From positions 53,561,345-53,625,344 of the forward strand of contig NC_030822.1 of the NCBI RefSeq assembly GCF_001704415.2: 64,000 bases of DNA, read 5' to 3'. The DNA is from Capra hircus. Its lineage: Eukaryota > Chordata > Mammalia > Artiodactyla > Bovidae. The notes under the pieces are model-generated. The model made no database searches and was not told the DNA's origin. It saw only the letters and a program-made list of their open reading frames with translations. Below are positions 23,083-32,954 of the stretch, one piece after another. Position 1 is the stretch's first letter. Every line of letters starts with the position of its first letter. The position numbers and the translations under genes were made by a program.

Positions 23083-23224
23083 GGATGACAATAATATCAA
23101 TCATCTAGGGCTGTTGTAGGGATTAGGTGACTTAATATTTGTAAAGTGCTTGCAATGGTACCATAAAAATATTGTCAGTGATTATTATTTTAGCCACAGG
23201 TTAAATAAATCATCACCTTTGAAA

Positions 23225-23289
23225 TGTGTGTGTGTTTTTTTGTTTTGACTCCCTCACGGAGTACATGGCATGTTAGATCCTAGCTCTTG
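23225..23289 (-). repeat. CHR-like SINE fragment (tentative)
   Basis: 'tttttttgttttgactccct', then 'catggcatgttagatcctag' resembles the 3' half of an antisense CHR SINE. The rest is missing or replaced by the following LTR-like block. Confidence 0.4.
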
Positions 23290-24045
23290 AACTGAAGCAG
23301 GAGATAGGTGGGACCCAGGCAAGGCATTTACAACTGGTATCCTGTTTACGTTTCTTGGGGCAAGAAAAAGATGGGCTTCATGTCAGACACTTACAACTAG
23401 CCTGTTTGCATTTCCTGACACCAGGGCTAGGTGGGTTCCAGGTTAGATGTTTATAACCAGCCTCCTTCTGTTTGCTCTCCAAAATGGAAGGAACGACTGA
23501 AACAGGGGAGATAGCTGGGATTTGTCTCTCGTGGACACCACAAGGTGACAGTCAGGGCAGGAACAGAGAGAGGCTAAACCTTGTTTGAGCAAAGGATCAG
23601 AAGTCATGCATTTCCCATCCTTGGGGCAAGGGAGACGTTTCACATGTGCAGAAAGGCTCCTCTGGGGTCAAAAAAGAGGAGACACCACCCTGTAATATAT
23701 GATGCTAATATGTGACCCCATAGGCCTCTGGGCTGGAATCCATCTTGGAAAAAGTTGTGCACGCATGTTGAGGAGGGTCCCAGGGTAGGTCAGGTGAGGA
23801 AAAAAACTAGATAATTAGCCAAAGGTAAACAAAGACCTGAAAGACCTGTCCTATATGAATGATTTGACTGCTTCTTCGCAGTTCTTTTCCTCACAAGGGG
23901 CGATGGACACACCCTTTCTTTCTGGGTGTGCGTCTCTGCCTTGCTTCTATCTTAACGAAGCAAACAGTTTGTCTGTGTGCTTTCCCACTTGTTGCTGCCC
24001 TGCGTCTCTGATAATAACTTCATATGTGTCTTTACAGTTTTTACC
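23290..24045 (+). mobile_element. Probable ERV LTR with U3 tandem repeats
   Basis: Not matched to a named family. LTR-like traits: three related units of about 60-63 bp at the 5' side (starts 23307, 23370, 23430, each with 'ttacaact' or 'ttataacc' and 'cctgttt'), resembling U3 enhancer repeats. A late segment, 'ccctgcgtctctgataataa', followed by 'catatgtgtctttaca', resembles R/U5. Exact TG/CA ends and a target-site duplication could not be fixed. No viral gene frame is present. Confidence 0.55.
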
Positions 24046-24118
24046 TTCTTGAGAAATGCATTTTTCAGTGGGGTCAAGATCCAGGGAAAATTTGCTTCTA
24101 GCCTCTAGCCCTTGCTGG

Positions 24119-24303
24119 TCTGGTAATTAGGATTCCTGGTTTCCATCCAGGCTATCCAAGTTCAATTTCTGGGCAGGGAATTAAGATCTTGCTTCATGCG
24201 ACTGCTCATGGCTGCCTCTTCAAGACCACAACCGGGGATCAAACCCATGACCCCTGTAGGGGACGCATACGGAGTCTTAACCACTGGACCACCGGGGAAG
24301 TCC
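24119..24303. repeat. Head-to-tail inverted pair of CHR-like SINE pieces
   Basis: The first half reads in sense ('taattaggattcctggtttc', 'gggcagggaattaagatctt'). From about 24206 the second reads in antisense ('aaccggggatcaaaccca', 'cttaaccactggaccaccgg', ending 'ggaagtccc'). The two face each other and could fold back. Confidence 0.65.
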
Positions 24304-24810
24304 CAGAATGTGTGTTTTGATGACTGTGTGCTGAGTAGTTCTACACCCCATTAGCTTTTTTTTACTTCTTCATCAACAATGCATGTTTTTTATTCAGACT
24401 CCAGCCCCATCTTTTGCCAGTTGTGGGGGTGAGGGCAGGACATTGCTTCTTGGCCTCAGTTACCTGTGGGGTTAAAATAGCTGCACAGTCTGGTCCGTGA
24501 TGTGGTTGTGACAGAGGGAGGGGCGGGCATTTGTGTAAGGTCTCCAACCACTGTGCGGGACTGTCAGTGTACGGGACCCATTCATCACAGATGTGGGACT
24601 TGTGAGAATCGTGAAGGCCTGGTGTAGTCCAAGTACCTGCTCAGGAAGGGCTGGGCTGTTCTGCAGATGCAATCCCACCCGGGCTCTGCTTTGCTGTGTG
24701 CTTGGCTTATCCTGCATCTCCTTACCTTGTCTCCTTTCCCAACTCTGAGCTTTCACACCCCTACAGGGATGGAATTATAAACAGATCGCTGAGGAGTTAG
24801 GAAAGCCCAG
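24304..24810. other. Unassigned stretch
   Basis: About 500 bases with no repeat or gene I recognise. A 94-codon minus-strand frame here has no family signature. Confidence 0.4.
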
Positions 24811-25786
24811 TGTTGGGTGCAATGAGGAGCCTGGACCAGAGGAGGCAGCTAGTTGGTTAAAGGCTTAATGGGACAATACACCAATTAATCTGGCAGCTGT
24901 TACAGGAGATAATCTGTTTCTTTTACTTTAACCTTTTGCTTCCTGTTGCTTTTGTTCACTAAAAGGATATTGTCTAGACATTATTGCCTGCCTGGGGGGA
25001 CACTACACATCTGCTAGAATGTTAATACATCCCTCCCTCCAGGCTGGCCATTTTAGGACATACTTGCAGGATTAATCAGTTCAGTTCAGTTCAGTCACAT
25101 CCAATTCTTTGCGACCCCATGGACTGCAGCACGACAGGCTTTCCTGTCCATCACCAACTCCTGAAATTTGCTCAAACTTATGTCCGTCGAGTTGGTGATA
25201 TCATCCAACCATCTCATCCTCAGTCGTCCCCTGCTCCTCCTGCCTTCAATCTTTCCCAGCATCAGGGTCTTTTCCAACAAGTCAGTTCTTCACATCAGGT
25301 GGCCAAAGTATAGGAGCTTCAGCTTCAGCATCAGTCTTTCCAATGAATATTCAGGACTGATTTCCTTTAGGATGGACTGGTTGGATCTCCTTGCTGTCCA
25401 AGGGACTCTCAAGAGTCTTCTCCAATACCACAGTTCAAAAGCACCAGTTCTTCAGCGCTCAGCATTTTTTATAGTCCAACTCTCACATCCATACTTGACT
25501 ACTGGAAAAACCATAGCTTTGACTAGATGGACCTTTGTTGGCAAAGTAATGTCTCTGCTTTGTAATATGCTATCTAGGTTGGTCATAACTTTTCTTCCAA
25601 GGAGCAATGTCCTGCCCTCACCCACACAACTGGCAAATTGCTGGCATACTTTTTATTTTGTGGCTGCAGTCACCATCTTCAGTGATTATGGAGCCCCCAA
25701 AATAAAGTCTCTCACTTTTCCCCCAGCTATTTACCATGAAATGATGGGACCAGAGGCCATTATCTTAGTTTTCTGAATGTTGAGTT

Positions 25787-27336
25787 TTAAGCCAACTTTT
25801 TCACTTTCATCAAAAGGCTCTTTAGTTCTTCTTTGCTTTCTGCCATAAGGGTGGTGTCATCTGCATATCTGAGGTTATTGATATTTCTCCCGGCAATCTT
25901 GATTCCATCTTGTGTTTCATCCAGCCCAGTGTTTCTCATGATGTACTCTGCATATAAGTTAAATAAGCAGGGTGACAATATACAGCCTTGACGTACCCCT
26001 TGCCCTATTTGGAACCAGTCTGTTGTTCCATATCCAGTTCTAACTCTTGCTTCCTGACCTGCATACAGATTTCTCAAGAGGCAGGTCAGGTGGTCTGGTA
26101 TTCCCATCTCTTTCAGAATTTTCTACAGTTTATTGTGATCCACACAGTCAAAGGCTTTGGCGTAGTCAATAAAGCAGAAATAGATGTTTTCTGGAATTCT
26201 TTTGCTTTTTCAATGATTCAACAGATGTTGGCAATTTGATCTCTGGTTCCTCTGCCTTTTCTAAATCCAGCTTGAACATCAGGAAGTTCACAGTTCACAT
26301 ACTGTTGAAGCCTGGCTTGGAGAATTTTGAGCATTTCTTTACTAGTGTGTGAGATGAGTGCAATTTCTTTGGCATTGCCTTTCTTTGGGATTGGGATGAA
26401 AACTGACCTTTTCTAGTCCTGTGGCCACTGCTGAGTTTTCCAAATTGCTGGCATATTGAGTGCAGGGATTTGAAATAATTCAACTGGAATTCCATCACCT
26501 TCACTAGCTTTGTTTGTAGTGATGTTTCCTAAGGCCCACTTGACTTCACATTTCAGAATGTCTGGTTCTTGATGAGTGATCATACCATCGTGATTATCTG
26601 GGTTGTGAAGATCTTTTTTGTATATTTCTTCTGTGTATTCTTGCCACCTCTTCTTAATATCTTCTGCATCTGTTAGGTCCATACCATTTCTGTCCTTTAT
26701 TGAGCCCATCTTTGCATGAAATGTTCCCTTGGTATCTCTAATTTTCTTGAAGAGATCTCTAGTCTTTCCCATTCTATTGTTTTCTTCTATTTCTTTGCAT
26801 TGACCACTGAGGAAGGCTTTCTTATCTCTCATTGCTATTCTTTGGAACTCTGCATTCAGATGGGGATATCTTTCCTTTTCTCCTTTGCCTTTCACTTTTT
26901 CCCACAGCTGTTTGTAAGACCTCTTCAGACAATCATTTGGCCTTTTGGCATTTCTTTTTCTTGTGGATGGTCTCGATCCCTGCCTCCTGTACAGTGTCAT
27001 GAACCTCAGTCCATAGTTCTTCAGGCTCTCTGTCTGTCAGATCTAATCCCTTGAATCTATTTGTCACCTCCACTGTATAATCATAAGGGATTTGATTTAG
27101 GTCATATCTGAATAGTCTAATGGTTTTCCCTACTTTCTTCAATTTAAGTCTGAATTTGGCAATAAGGAGTTCATGATCTGAGCCACAGTCAGCTCCCGGT
27201 CTTGTTTTTGCTGACTGTATAGAGCTTCTCCATCTTTGGCTACAAAGAATATAATCAATCTGATTTCGGTGTTGAGCATCTGGTGATGTCCATGTGTAGA
27301 ATTTTCTCTTGCGTTGTTGGAAGAGGGTGTTTGCAT
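25787..27336 (-). pseudogene. BovB ORF2 remnant: reverse transcriptase and endonuclease C-terminus
   Basis: Translating the minus strand gives the linker after the endonuclease (about 27336-26930), the RT N-terminal region (27000-26413, containing NKASEGDGIPVELF) and the RT palm (26107-25787, with GVRQGCILSPCLFNLY and the catalytic [14 protein letters not shown]). The active BovB enzyme nicks target DNA and copies its own RNA at the break. Here the frame changes several times and stops occur between blocks, so no enzyme can be made. The C-terminal part continues in pieces towards 25095. Confidence 0.85.
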
Positions 27337-27859
27337 TCTCTTGGAAAAACTCTATTAGCCTTTGCCTGCTTCATTCTGTACTCCAAGGCCAAATTTGCCT
27401 GTTATTCCGGGTATCCCTTGACTTCCTCCTTTTGCATTCCAGTCCCCTATAATGAAAAGGACATCTTTTTTTGGGTGTTTATTCTAGAAGGTCTTGTAGG
27501 TCTTCATAGAACTATTCAACTTCAGCTTCTTCAGCATTACTGCTCGGGATATAGACTTGGATTACTGTAATATTGAATGGTTTGCTTTGGAAAAGAACAG
27601 AGATCGTTCTCTCGTTTTTGAGATTGCATCCAATCCAATCCAATCTGACGAGATTACATTTTGGATTCTTTTGTTGACTATGATGTCTTCTCCTTTTCTT
27701 CTAAGGGATTCTTGCCCGCAGTAGTAGATATTATGGTCATTGAGTTAAATTCACCCATTCCAGTCCGTTTTAGTTTGCTGATTCCTAAAAACGTTGATGA
27801 CCACACTTGCCATTTCCTGTTTGACCACTTTGAATTTGCCTTGATTCATGGACCTAACA

Positions 27860-29511
27860 AAGATGGGCTCGATAAAGGACAGAAATGGTATGGACTAACA
27901 GAAGCAGAAGATATTAAGAAGAGGTGGTAAGAATACACAGAAGAACTGTACAAAAAAGAGCTTCACGACCCAGATCATCACGATGGTGTGATCACTCATC
28001 TAGAGCCAGACATCCTGGAATGTGAAGTCAAGTGGGCCTTAGAAAGCATCACTACGAACAAAGCTAGTGGAGGTGATGGAATTCCAGTGGAGCTGTTTCA
28101 AATCCTGAAAGATGATGCTGTGAAAGGGCTGCACTCAATATGACAGCAAATTTGGAAAACTCAGCAGTGGCCACAGGACTGGAAAAGGTCAGTTTTCCTT
28201 CCAATCTCAAATAAAGGCAATGCCAAAGAATGCTCAAACTACCGCACAATTGCACTCATCTCACATGCCAGTAAAGTAATGCTCACAATTCTCCAAGCCA
28301 GGCTACAGCAATACATGAACCGTGAACTCCCTGATGTTCAAGCTGGTTTTAGAAAAGGCAGAGGAACCAGAGATCAAATTGCCAACATCCACTGGATCAT
28401 GGAAAAAGCAAGAGAGTTCCAGGAAAACATCTATTTCTGCTTTATTGACTATGCCAAAGCCTTTGACTGTGTGGATCACAATAAACTGTGGAAAATTCTG
28501 AAAGAGATGGGAATACCAGACCACCTGACCTGCCTCTTGAGAAACCTATATGCAGGTCCGGAAGCAACAGTTAGAACTGGATATGGACCAACAGACTGGT
28601 TCCAAATAGGGCAAGGGGTACGTCAAGGCTGTATATTGTCACCCTGCTTATTTAACTTATATGCAGAGTACATCATGAGAAACGCTGGATTGGAAGAAGC
28701 ATAAGGTGGAATCAAGATTGCTGAGAGAAATATCAATAACCTCAGATATGCAGATGACACCACCCTTATGGCAGAAAGTGAAGAGGAACTCAAAAGCCTC
28801 TTGATGAAAGTGAAAGAGGAGAGTGAAAAAGTTGGCTTAAAGCTCAACATTCAGAAAATGAAGATCATGGCATCCGGTCCCATCACTTCATGGGAAATAG
28901 ATGGGGAAATAGTGGAAACAGTGTCAGACTTTATTTTGGGGGGCTCCCAAATCACCGCAGATGGTGACTGCAGCCATGAAATTAAAAGATTCTTACTCCT
29001 TGGAAGAAAAGTTATGACCAACCTAGACAGCATATTCAAAAGCAGAGACATTACTTTGTTGACGAAGGTCTGTCAAGTCAAGGCTGTGGTTTTCCCAGTG
29101 GTCATGTATGGATGTGAGAGTTGGACTGTGAAGAAGGCTGAGTGCCAAAGAATTGATGCTTTTGAACTGTGGTGTTGGAGAAGACTCTTGAGAGTCCCTT
29201 GGGCTGCAAGGAGATCCAACCAGTCCATTCTGAAGGAGATCAGCCCTGGGATTTCTTTGGAAGGAATGATGCTAAGGCTGAAGCTCCAGTACTTTGGCCA
29301 CCTCATGCGAAGAGTTGACTCATTGGAAAAGAGTCTGATGCTGGGAGGGATTGGGGGCAGGAGGAGAAGGGGACAACAGAGGATGAGATGGCTGGATGGC
29401 GTCATGGACTCGATGGACGTGAGTCTGAGTGAACTCCGGGAATTGGTGATGGACAGGGAGGCCTGGCATGCTGCGAATGATGGGGTCGCTGAGTCGGACA
29501 TGACTGAGTGA
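27860..29511 (+). pseudogene. BovB reverse transcriptase remnant (inner copy)
   Basis: One frame covers most of the element and shows the RT motifs: NKASGGDGIPVELFQ, FIDYAKAFDCVDHNK (catalytic Asp), GVRQGCILSPCLFNLY and [14 protein letters not shown]. It then runs through a Cys/Trp-rich C-terminus ([14 protein letters not shown]). Defects seen: a single-base loss near 27896, TAA at 27928-27930, TGA at 28141-28143 and TAA at 28702-28704. It lacks the endonuclease. The last 247 codons (28768-29511) are uninterrupted. Confidence 0.88.
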
Positions 29512-29529
29512 CTGAACTGAACTGAACTG
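27860..29529 (+). mobile_element. Inner BovB LINE, 5'-truncated, inserted in the outer BovB
   Basis: Opposite in orientation to its host element. It starts in the RT N-terminal linker ('aagatgggctcgataaagg') and ends with the tail 'gactgaactgaactgaactg'. It is flanked by a perfect 12-bp duplication of host BovB sequence, atggacctaaca (27848-27859 and 29530-29541). The host breakpoint lies at the very start of the endonuclease domain (sense peptide NVRS|MNQGK). Confidence 0.95.
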
Positions 29530-30129
29530 ATGGACCTAACATTCCAGATTCCTATGCAATATGGCTCTTTACAGTACTGAATTTTATTCCCATCACCAGT
29601 CACATCCACTGCTGGGTGTTGTTTTTGCTTTAGCTCCATCCCTTCATTATTTCTGGAGTTATTTCTCCACTGATATCCAGTAGCATATTGGGCACCTACC
29701 GAGCTAGGGAGTTCATCTTTCAGTGTCCTATCTTTTTGCCTTTTCATACTGTTCATGGGATTCTCAAGGCAAGAATACTGAAGTGGTTTGCCATTCACTT
29801 CTCCAGTGGACCAAGTTTTGTCAGAACTCTCCACCATGACCCGTCTGTCTTGGATGGTCCTTGGCATGGCTCATAGTTTAATTGAGTTAGACAAGGCTGT
29901 GGTCCATGGGATCAGACTGGTTAGTTTTCTGTGATTGTGGTTTTCATTCTGTCTGCCCTGTGATGGAGAAGGATAAGAGGCTTATGGAAACTTCCAGATG
30001 GGAGAGACTGACTGAGGGGGAAACTGGGTCTTGTTCTGAAGGGCAGGGCCATGCTCAGGAAATCTTTAATCCAATTTTCTGTTAATGGGTGGGGCTGTGT
30101 TCCCTCCCTGTTATTTACCTGGGGCCAAA

Positions 30130-30600
30130 CTATGGTGGAGGTGATGAAGATAATGGTGACCTCCTTCAAAAGGTCCCACGCACGCACTGCTGCACTCATT
30201 GCTAACCCTGCAGCAGGCCACCGCCAACCCACGCCTCTGCTGGAGTCTCCTGGACACTCATGGGCAAGTCTGGGTCAGCCTCTTGTGGAGTCACTGCTCC
30301 TTTCTTCTGGGTCCTGGTGCACACAGGGTTCTGTTTGTGCCCTCCCAGAGTCTGTTTCCCAGTCCTGTCTAATTTCTGGTGGATCTATGGTAGGGTTAAT
30401 GACAACCTCCTCAAAGAGAGCTTTTGCCATACCTGAGTCTGCTGCACCCAGAGGCCCTGCCCCTGCGGCAGTCCCCTGCTGACCTGTACCTCCACAGGAG
30501 ACACTCAAACACAGTTCTGTCTCAGTCTCTGCGGGATCTCCAGGTCCTGGTGCATATAAGGTTTGTTTGCGCCCTCTGAGCATCTCTGGCAGGTATGGAG
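30130..30600 (-). repeat. Tandem roughly 255-bp units in the BovB 5' region
   Basis: On the plus strand, unit 1 starts at 'ctatggtggaggtgatgaag' (30130) and unit 2 at 'ctatggtagggttaatgaca' (30385), a period of 255. Each carries in the same order 'cctcctt/ctcaaa', 'ctgctgcac', 'ggtcctggtgca(c/t)a' and 'gtttgtttg/gttctgtttg...gccctc'. In element sense this lies upstream of the ORF, so it may be a monomeric 5' UTR or promoter array. Confidence 0.6.
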
Positions 30601-30910
30601 CTTGATTCTAAATGTGAATTCGCCCTCCTATCATCTTGCTGGGGCTTCTCCTTTGCCCTTGGACGTAGGTTATCTCCTCACAGTTGCTCCAGCTAGTGAC
30701 ACGATTAATGGCCTTTTGCTTTACTTCCTCATCTCCTTCCTCTCTGTGTTCTGTAAAAGAAACTGACAGCCAGGCCCTGATAAGATGGTTATTTTGAGAC
30801 ATTAGTCTGCCATGCGCAGAGAAATAGGCAGGATTTTCAAATAAAGTCATGATTCCTTGCCCGTACACTTGACTAATTGGCCTGGCACAGTGAGCCACGA
30901 CTTGCTAACA

Positions 30911-31207
30911 CAGTTACTAAAGGATGCCCTCCAGAAATCCCAAATCATAAAATGATCTAGTTTTGATTTTTTCAGAGACACCTTAGCAAATGCTTGCTGA
31001 TGAGATCAGGGTAACTTGCAGTTCATTCAAGAAACCAACTTGTGCTCACAGGCACAGGGGAGTATTCTGGCAGAAGCACTGAATCCAGAAAAGAGGGAGT
31101 GAGAATGTCAACGTCTTCCCAGGCATTGTTGAGAGAAAGGGTGCATGAATTGGTGAATAAATGTCACATGTGTCTGTGTGGGCTTTACAGAGCAACAAAG
31201 CATCTTT
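30911..31207. other. Unassigned spacer
   Basis: About 300 bases between a solo LTR and a BovB. No recognised element or gene. Confidence 0.4.
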
Positions 31208-32805
31208 TCTTAGTCCAGTTCAGTCACTCAGTCGTGTCCGACTCTTTGTGACCCCGTGAATCGCAGCACGCCAGGCCTCCCTGTCCATCACCAATTCCCG
31301 GAGTTCACTCAGACTCACGTCCATTGAGTCAGTGATGCCATCCAGCCATCTCATCCTCGGTCGTTCCCTTCTCCTCCTGCCCCCAATCCCTCCCAGCATC
31401 AGAGTCTTTTCCAATGAGTCAACTCTTCACATGAGGTGGCCAAAGAACTGGAGCTTCAGCCTTAGCATCATTCCTTCCAAAGAAATCCCAGGGCTGATCT
31501 CCTTCAGAATGGACTGGTTGGATCTCCTTGCAGCCCAAGGGACTCTCAAGAGTCTTCTCCAACACCACAGTTCAAAAGCATCAATTCTTTGGCACTCAGC
31601 CTTCTTCACAGTCCAATTCTTACATCCATACATGACCACTGGGAAAACCATAGCCTTGACTATACGGACCTTAGTCGACAAAGTAATGTCTCTGCTTTTG
31701 AATATGCTGTCTAGGCTGGTCATAACTTTTCTTCCAATGAGGAAGTGTCTTTTAATTTCATGGCTGCAGTCACCATCTGCGGTGATTTGGGAGCTCAAAA
31801 AGATAAAGTCTGACACTGTTTCCACTATTTCCCCATCTATTTCCCATGAAGTGATGGGACCGGATGCCATGATCTTCATTTTCTGAATGTTGAGCTTTAA
31901 GCCAACTTTTTCACTCTCCTCTTTCACTTTCATCAAGAGGCTTTTGAGTTCCTCTTCACTTTCTGCCATAAGGGTGGTGTCATCTGCATATCTGAGGTTA
32001 TTGATATTTCTCTCAGCAATCTTGATTCCAGCTGGTGCTTCTTCCAGTCCAGCGTTTCTCATGATGTACTCTGCATATAAGTTAAATAAGCAGGGTGACA
32101 ATATACAGCCTTGACGTACTCCTTTTCCTATTTGGAACCAGTCTGTTGTTTCATGTCCAGTTCTAACTGTTGCTTCCTGACCTGCATACAGATTTCTCAA
32201 GAGGCAGGTTAGGTGATCTGGTATTCCCATCTCTTTCAGAATTTTCCACAGTTTATTGTGATCCACACAGTCAAAGGCTTTGGCATAGTCAATAAAGCAG
32301 AAATAGATGTTTTTCTGGAACTCTCTTGCTTTTTCCATGATCCAGTGGATGTTGGCAATTTGATCTCTGGTTCCTCTGCCTTTTCTAAAACCAGCTTGAA
32401 CATCAGGGAGTTCATGGTTCATGTATTGCTGTAGCCTGGCTTGGAGAATTTTGAGCATTACTTTACTAGCGTGTGAGATGAGTGCAACTGTGCGGTAGTT
32501 TGAACATTCTTTGGCATTGCCTTTCTTTGAGATTGGAATGAAAACTGACCTTTTCCAGTCCTGTGGCCACTGCTGAGTTTTCCAAATTTGCTGGCATATT
32601 GAGTGCAGCATGTTCACAGCATCATCTTTCAGGATTTCAAACAGCTCAATAGGAATTTCATCACCTCCACTAGCTTTGTTCGTAGTGATGCTTTCTAAGG
32701 CCCACTTGACTTCACATTCCAAGATGTCTGGTTCTAGATTAGTGAGCACATCATCATGACTATCTGTGTCGTGAAGATCTTTTTTGTACAGTTCTTCTGT
32801 GTATC
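31208..32805 (-). mobile_element. Young BovB LINE, 5'-truncated
   Basis: Antisense, 1.6 kb. The 3' end is at the left ('ccagttcagtcactcagtcg') and truncation is at the right, after 'cagttcttctgtgtat'. It is very close to the remembered consensus, with few CpG losses, so it is the youngest-looking BovB in the window. I could not identify a convincing target-site duplication. Confidence 0.93.
31220..32803 (-). pseudogene. BovB reverse transcriptase, nearly open frame
   Basis: On the minus strand a single frame is open from the truncation point (YTEELYKKDL) to 31427, about 459 codons. It holds [61 protein letters not shown] and the C-terminal [18 protein letters not shown] at 31427-31429 (from a CGA arginine codon, a CpG-decay change) interrupts FGHLM; the frame then continues to the end (RTRLSD, 31220). 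Only the N-terminal endonuclease region is absent through truncation. It is a LINE remnant, not a host gene. Confidence 0.9.
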
Positions 32806-32954
32806 AACCAGAGAATCGAGGTTCATAGAATTTGAGCAGCTTTTCCAGGACTACACCTAATAAGATGTCCACCTGGAACTGACCTGTCCCAAATCCCTTC
32901 ACATGGTCCTTTCTTCTAACTTTTATTGGCAACTTGGCAGTATATCTTCCTGCT

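Larger units (their letters stand above)
22331..23180 (+). repeat. MIR SINE split by a solo LTR
   Basis: The left half ends 'ttttatctataaaatggat'. The right half resumes 'gatgacaataatatcaatc', then 'gctgttgtagggattaggtg' and 'atttgtaaagtgcttgcaat'. Joined conceptually they follow the MIR order, with only the solo LTR between. Confidence 0.8.
25077..30702 (-). mobile_element. Near full-length BovB (RTE) LINE, itself interrupted
   Basis: Antisense BovB. The tail repeat 'cagttcagttcagttcagtc' is at the left. The reverse-transcriptase region lies at about 25790-27000, the endonuclease region at about 27150-27860 and 29542-29660, then a GC-rich 5' region to 30702. The 7-bp word gattaat (25070-25076 and 30703-30709) flanks it, and the same LTR continues on both sides, so all of this is one insertion. 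Subtracting the inner BovB (27860-29541, with one duplication copy) leaves about 3.9 kb. The coding region is broken by frameshifts and stops. Confidence 0.88.
24811..30910 (+). mobile_element. Solo LTR (family A) split by BovB
   Basis: The left part (24811-25076) begins TGTTGGGTGC. The right part (30703-30910) runs from 'gattaatggccttttgcttt' through 'ccctgataagatggttattt' and 'caaataaagtcatgattcct' to 'cttgctaaca'. The left part is about 266 bp and the right about 200 bp, together close to the roughly 450 bp of the antisense copy at 22407-23082. The block 'gattaatggcc' and the polyadenylation region align between the two. A BovB inserted at 'gattaat'. The terminal duplication is unclear. 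Confidence 0.78.

Noticed and set aside
25168..25776. 202-codon plus-strand frame, with similar frames at 18448, 31332 and 50300
   Set aside because: All are the antisense reading of BovB 3' ends. They recur in every copy because the BovB sequence is open on the wrong strand.
29073..29867. 264-codon minus-strand frame
   Set aside because: A chimera: its N-terminal part is the outer BovB up to the endonuclease start (WNVRS); the rest is the inner BovB read in antisense.
24811..30910. Possible provirus between LTR-like ends
   Set aside because: The two outer parts are the two halves of a single LTR, and the interior is BovB; no gag, pol or env sequence is present.
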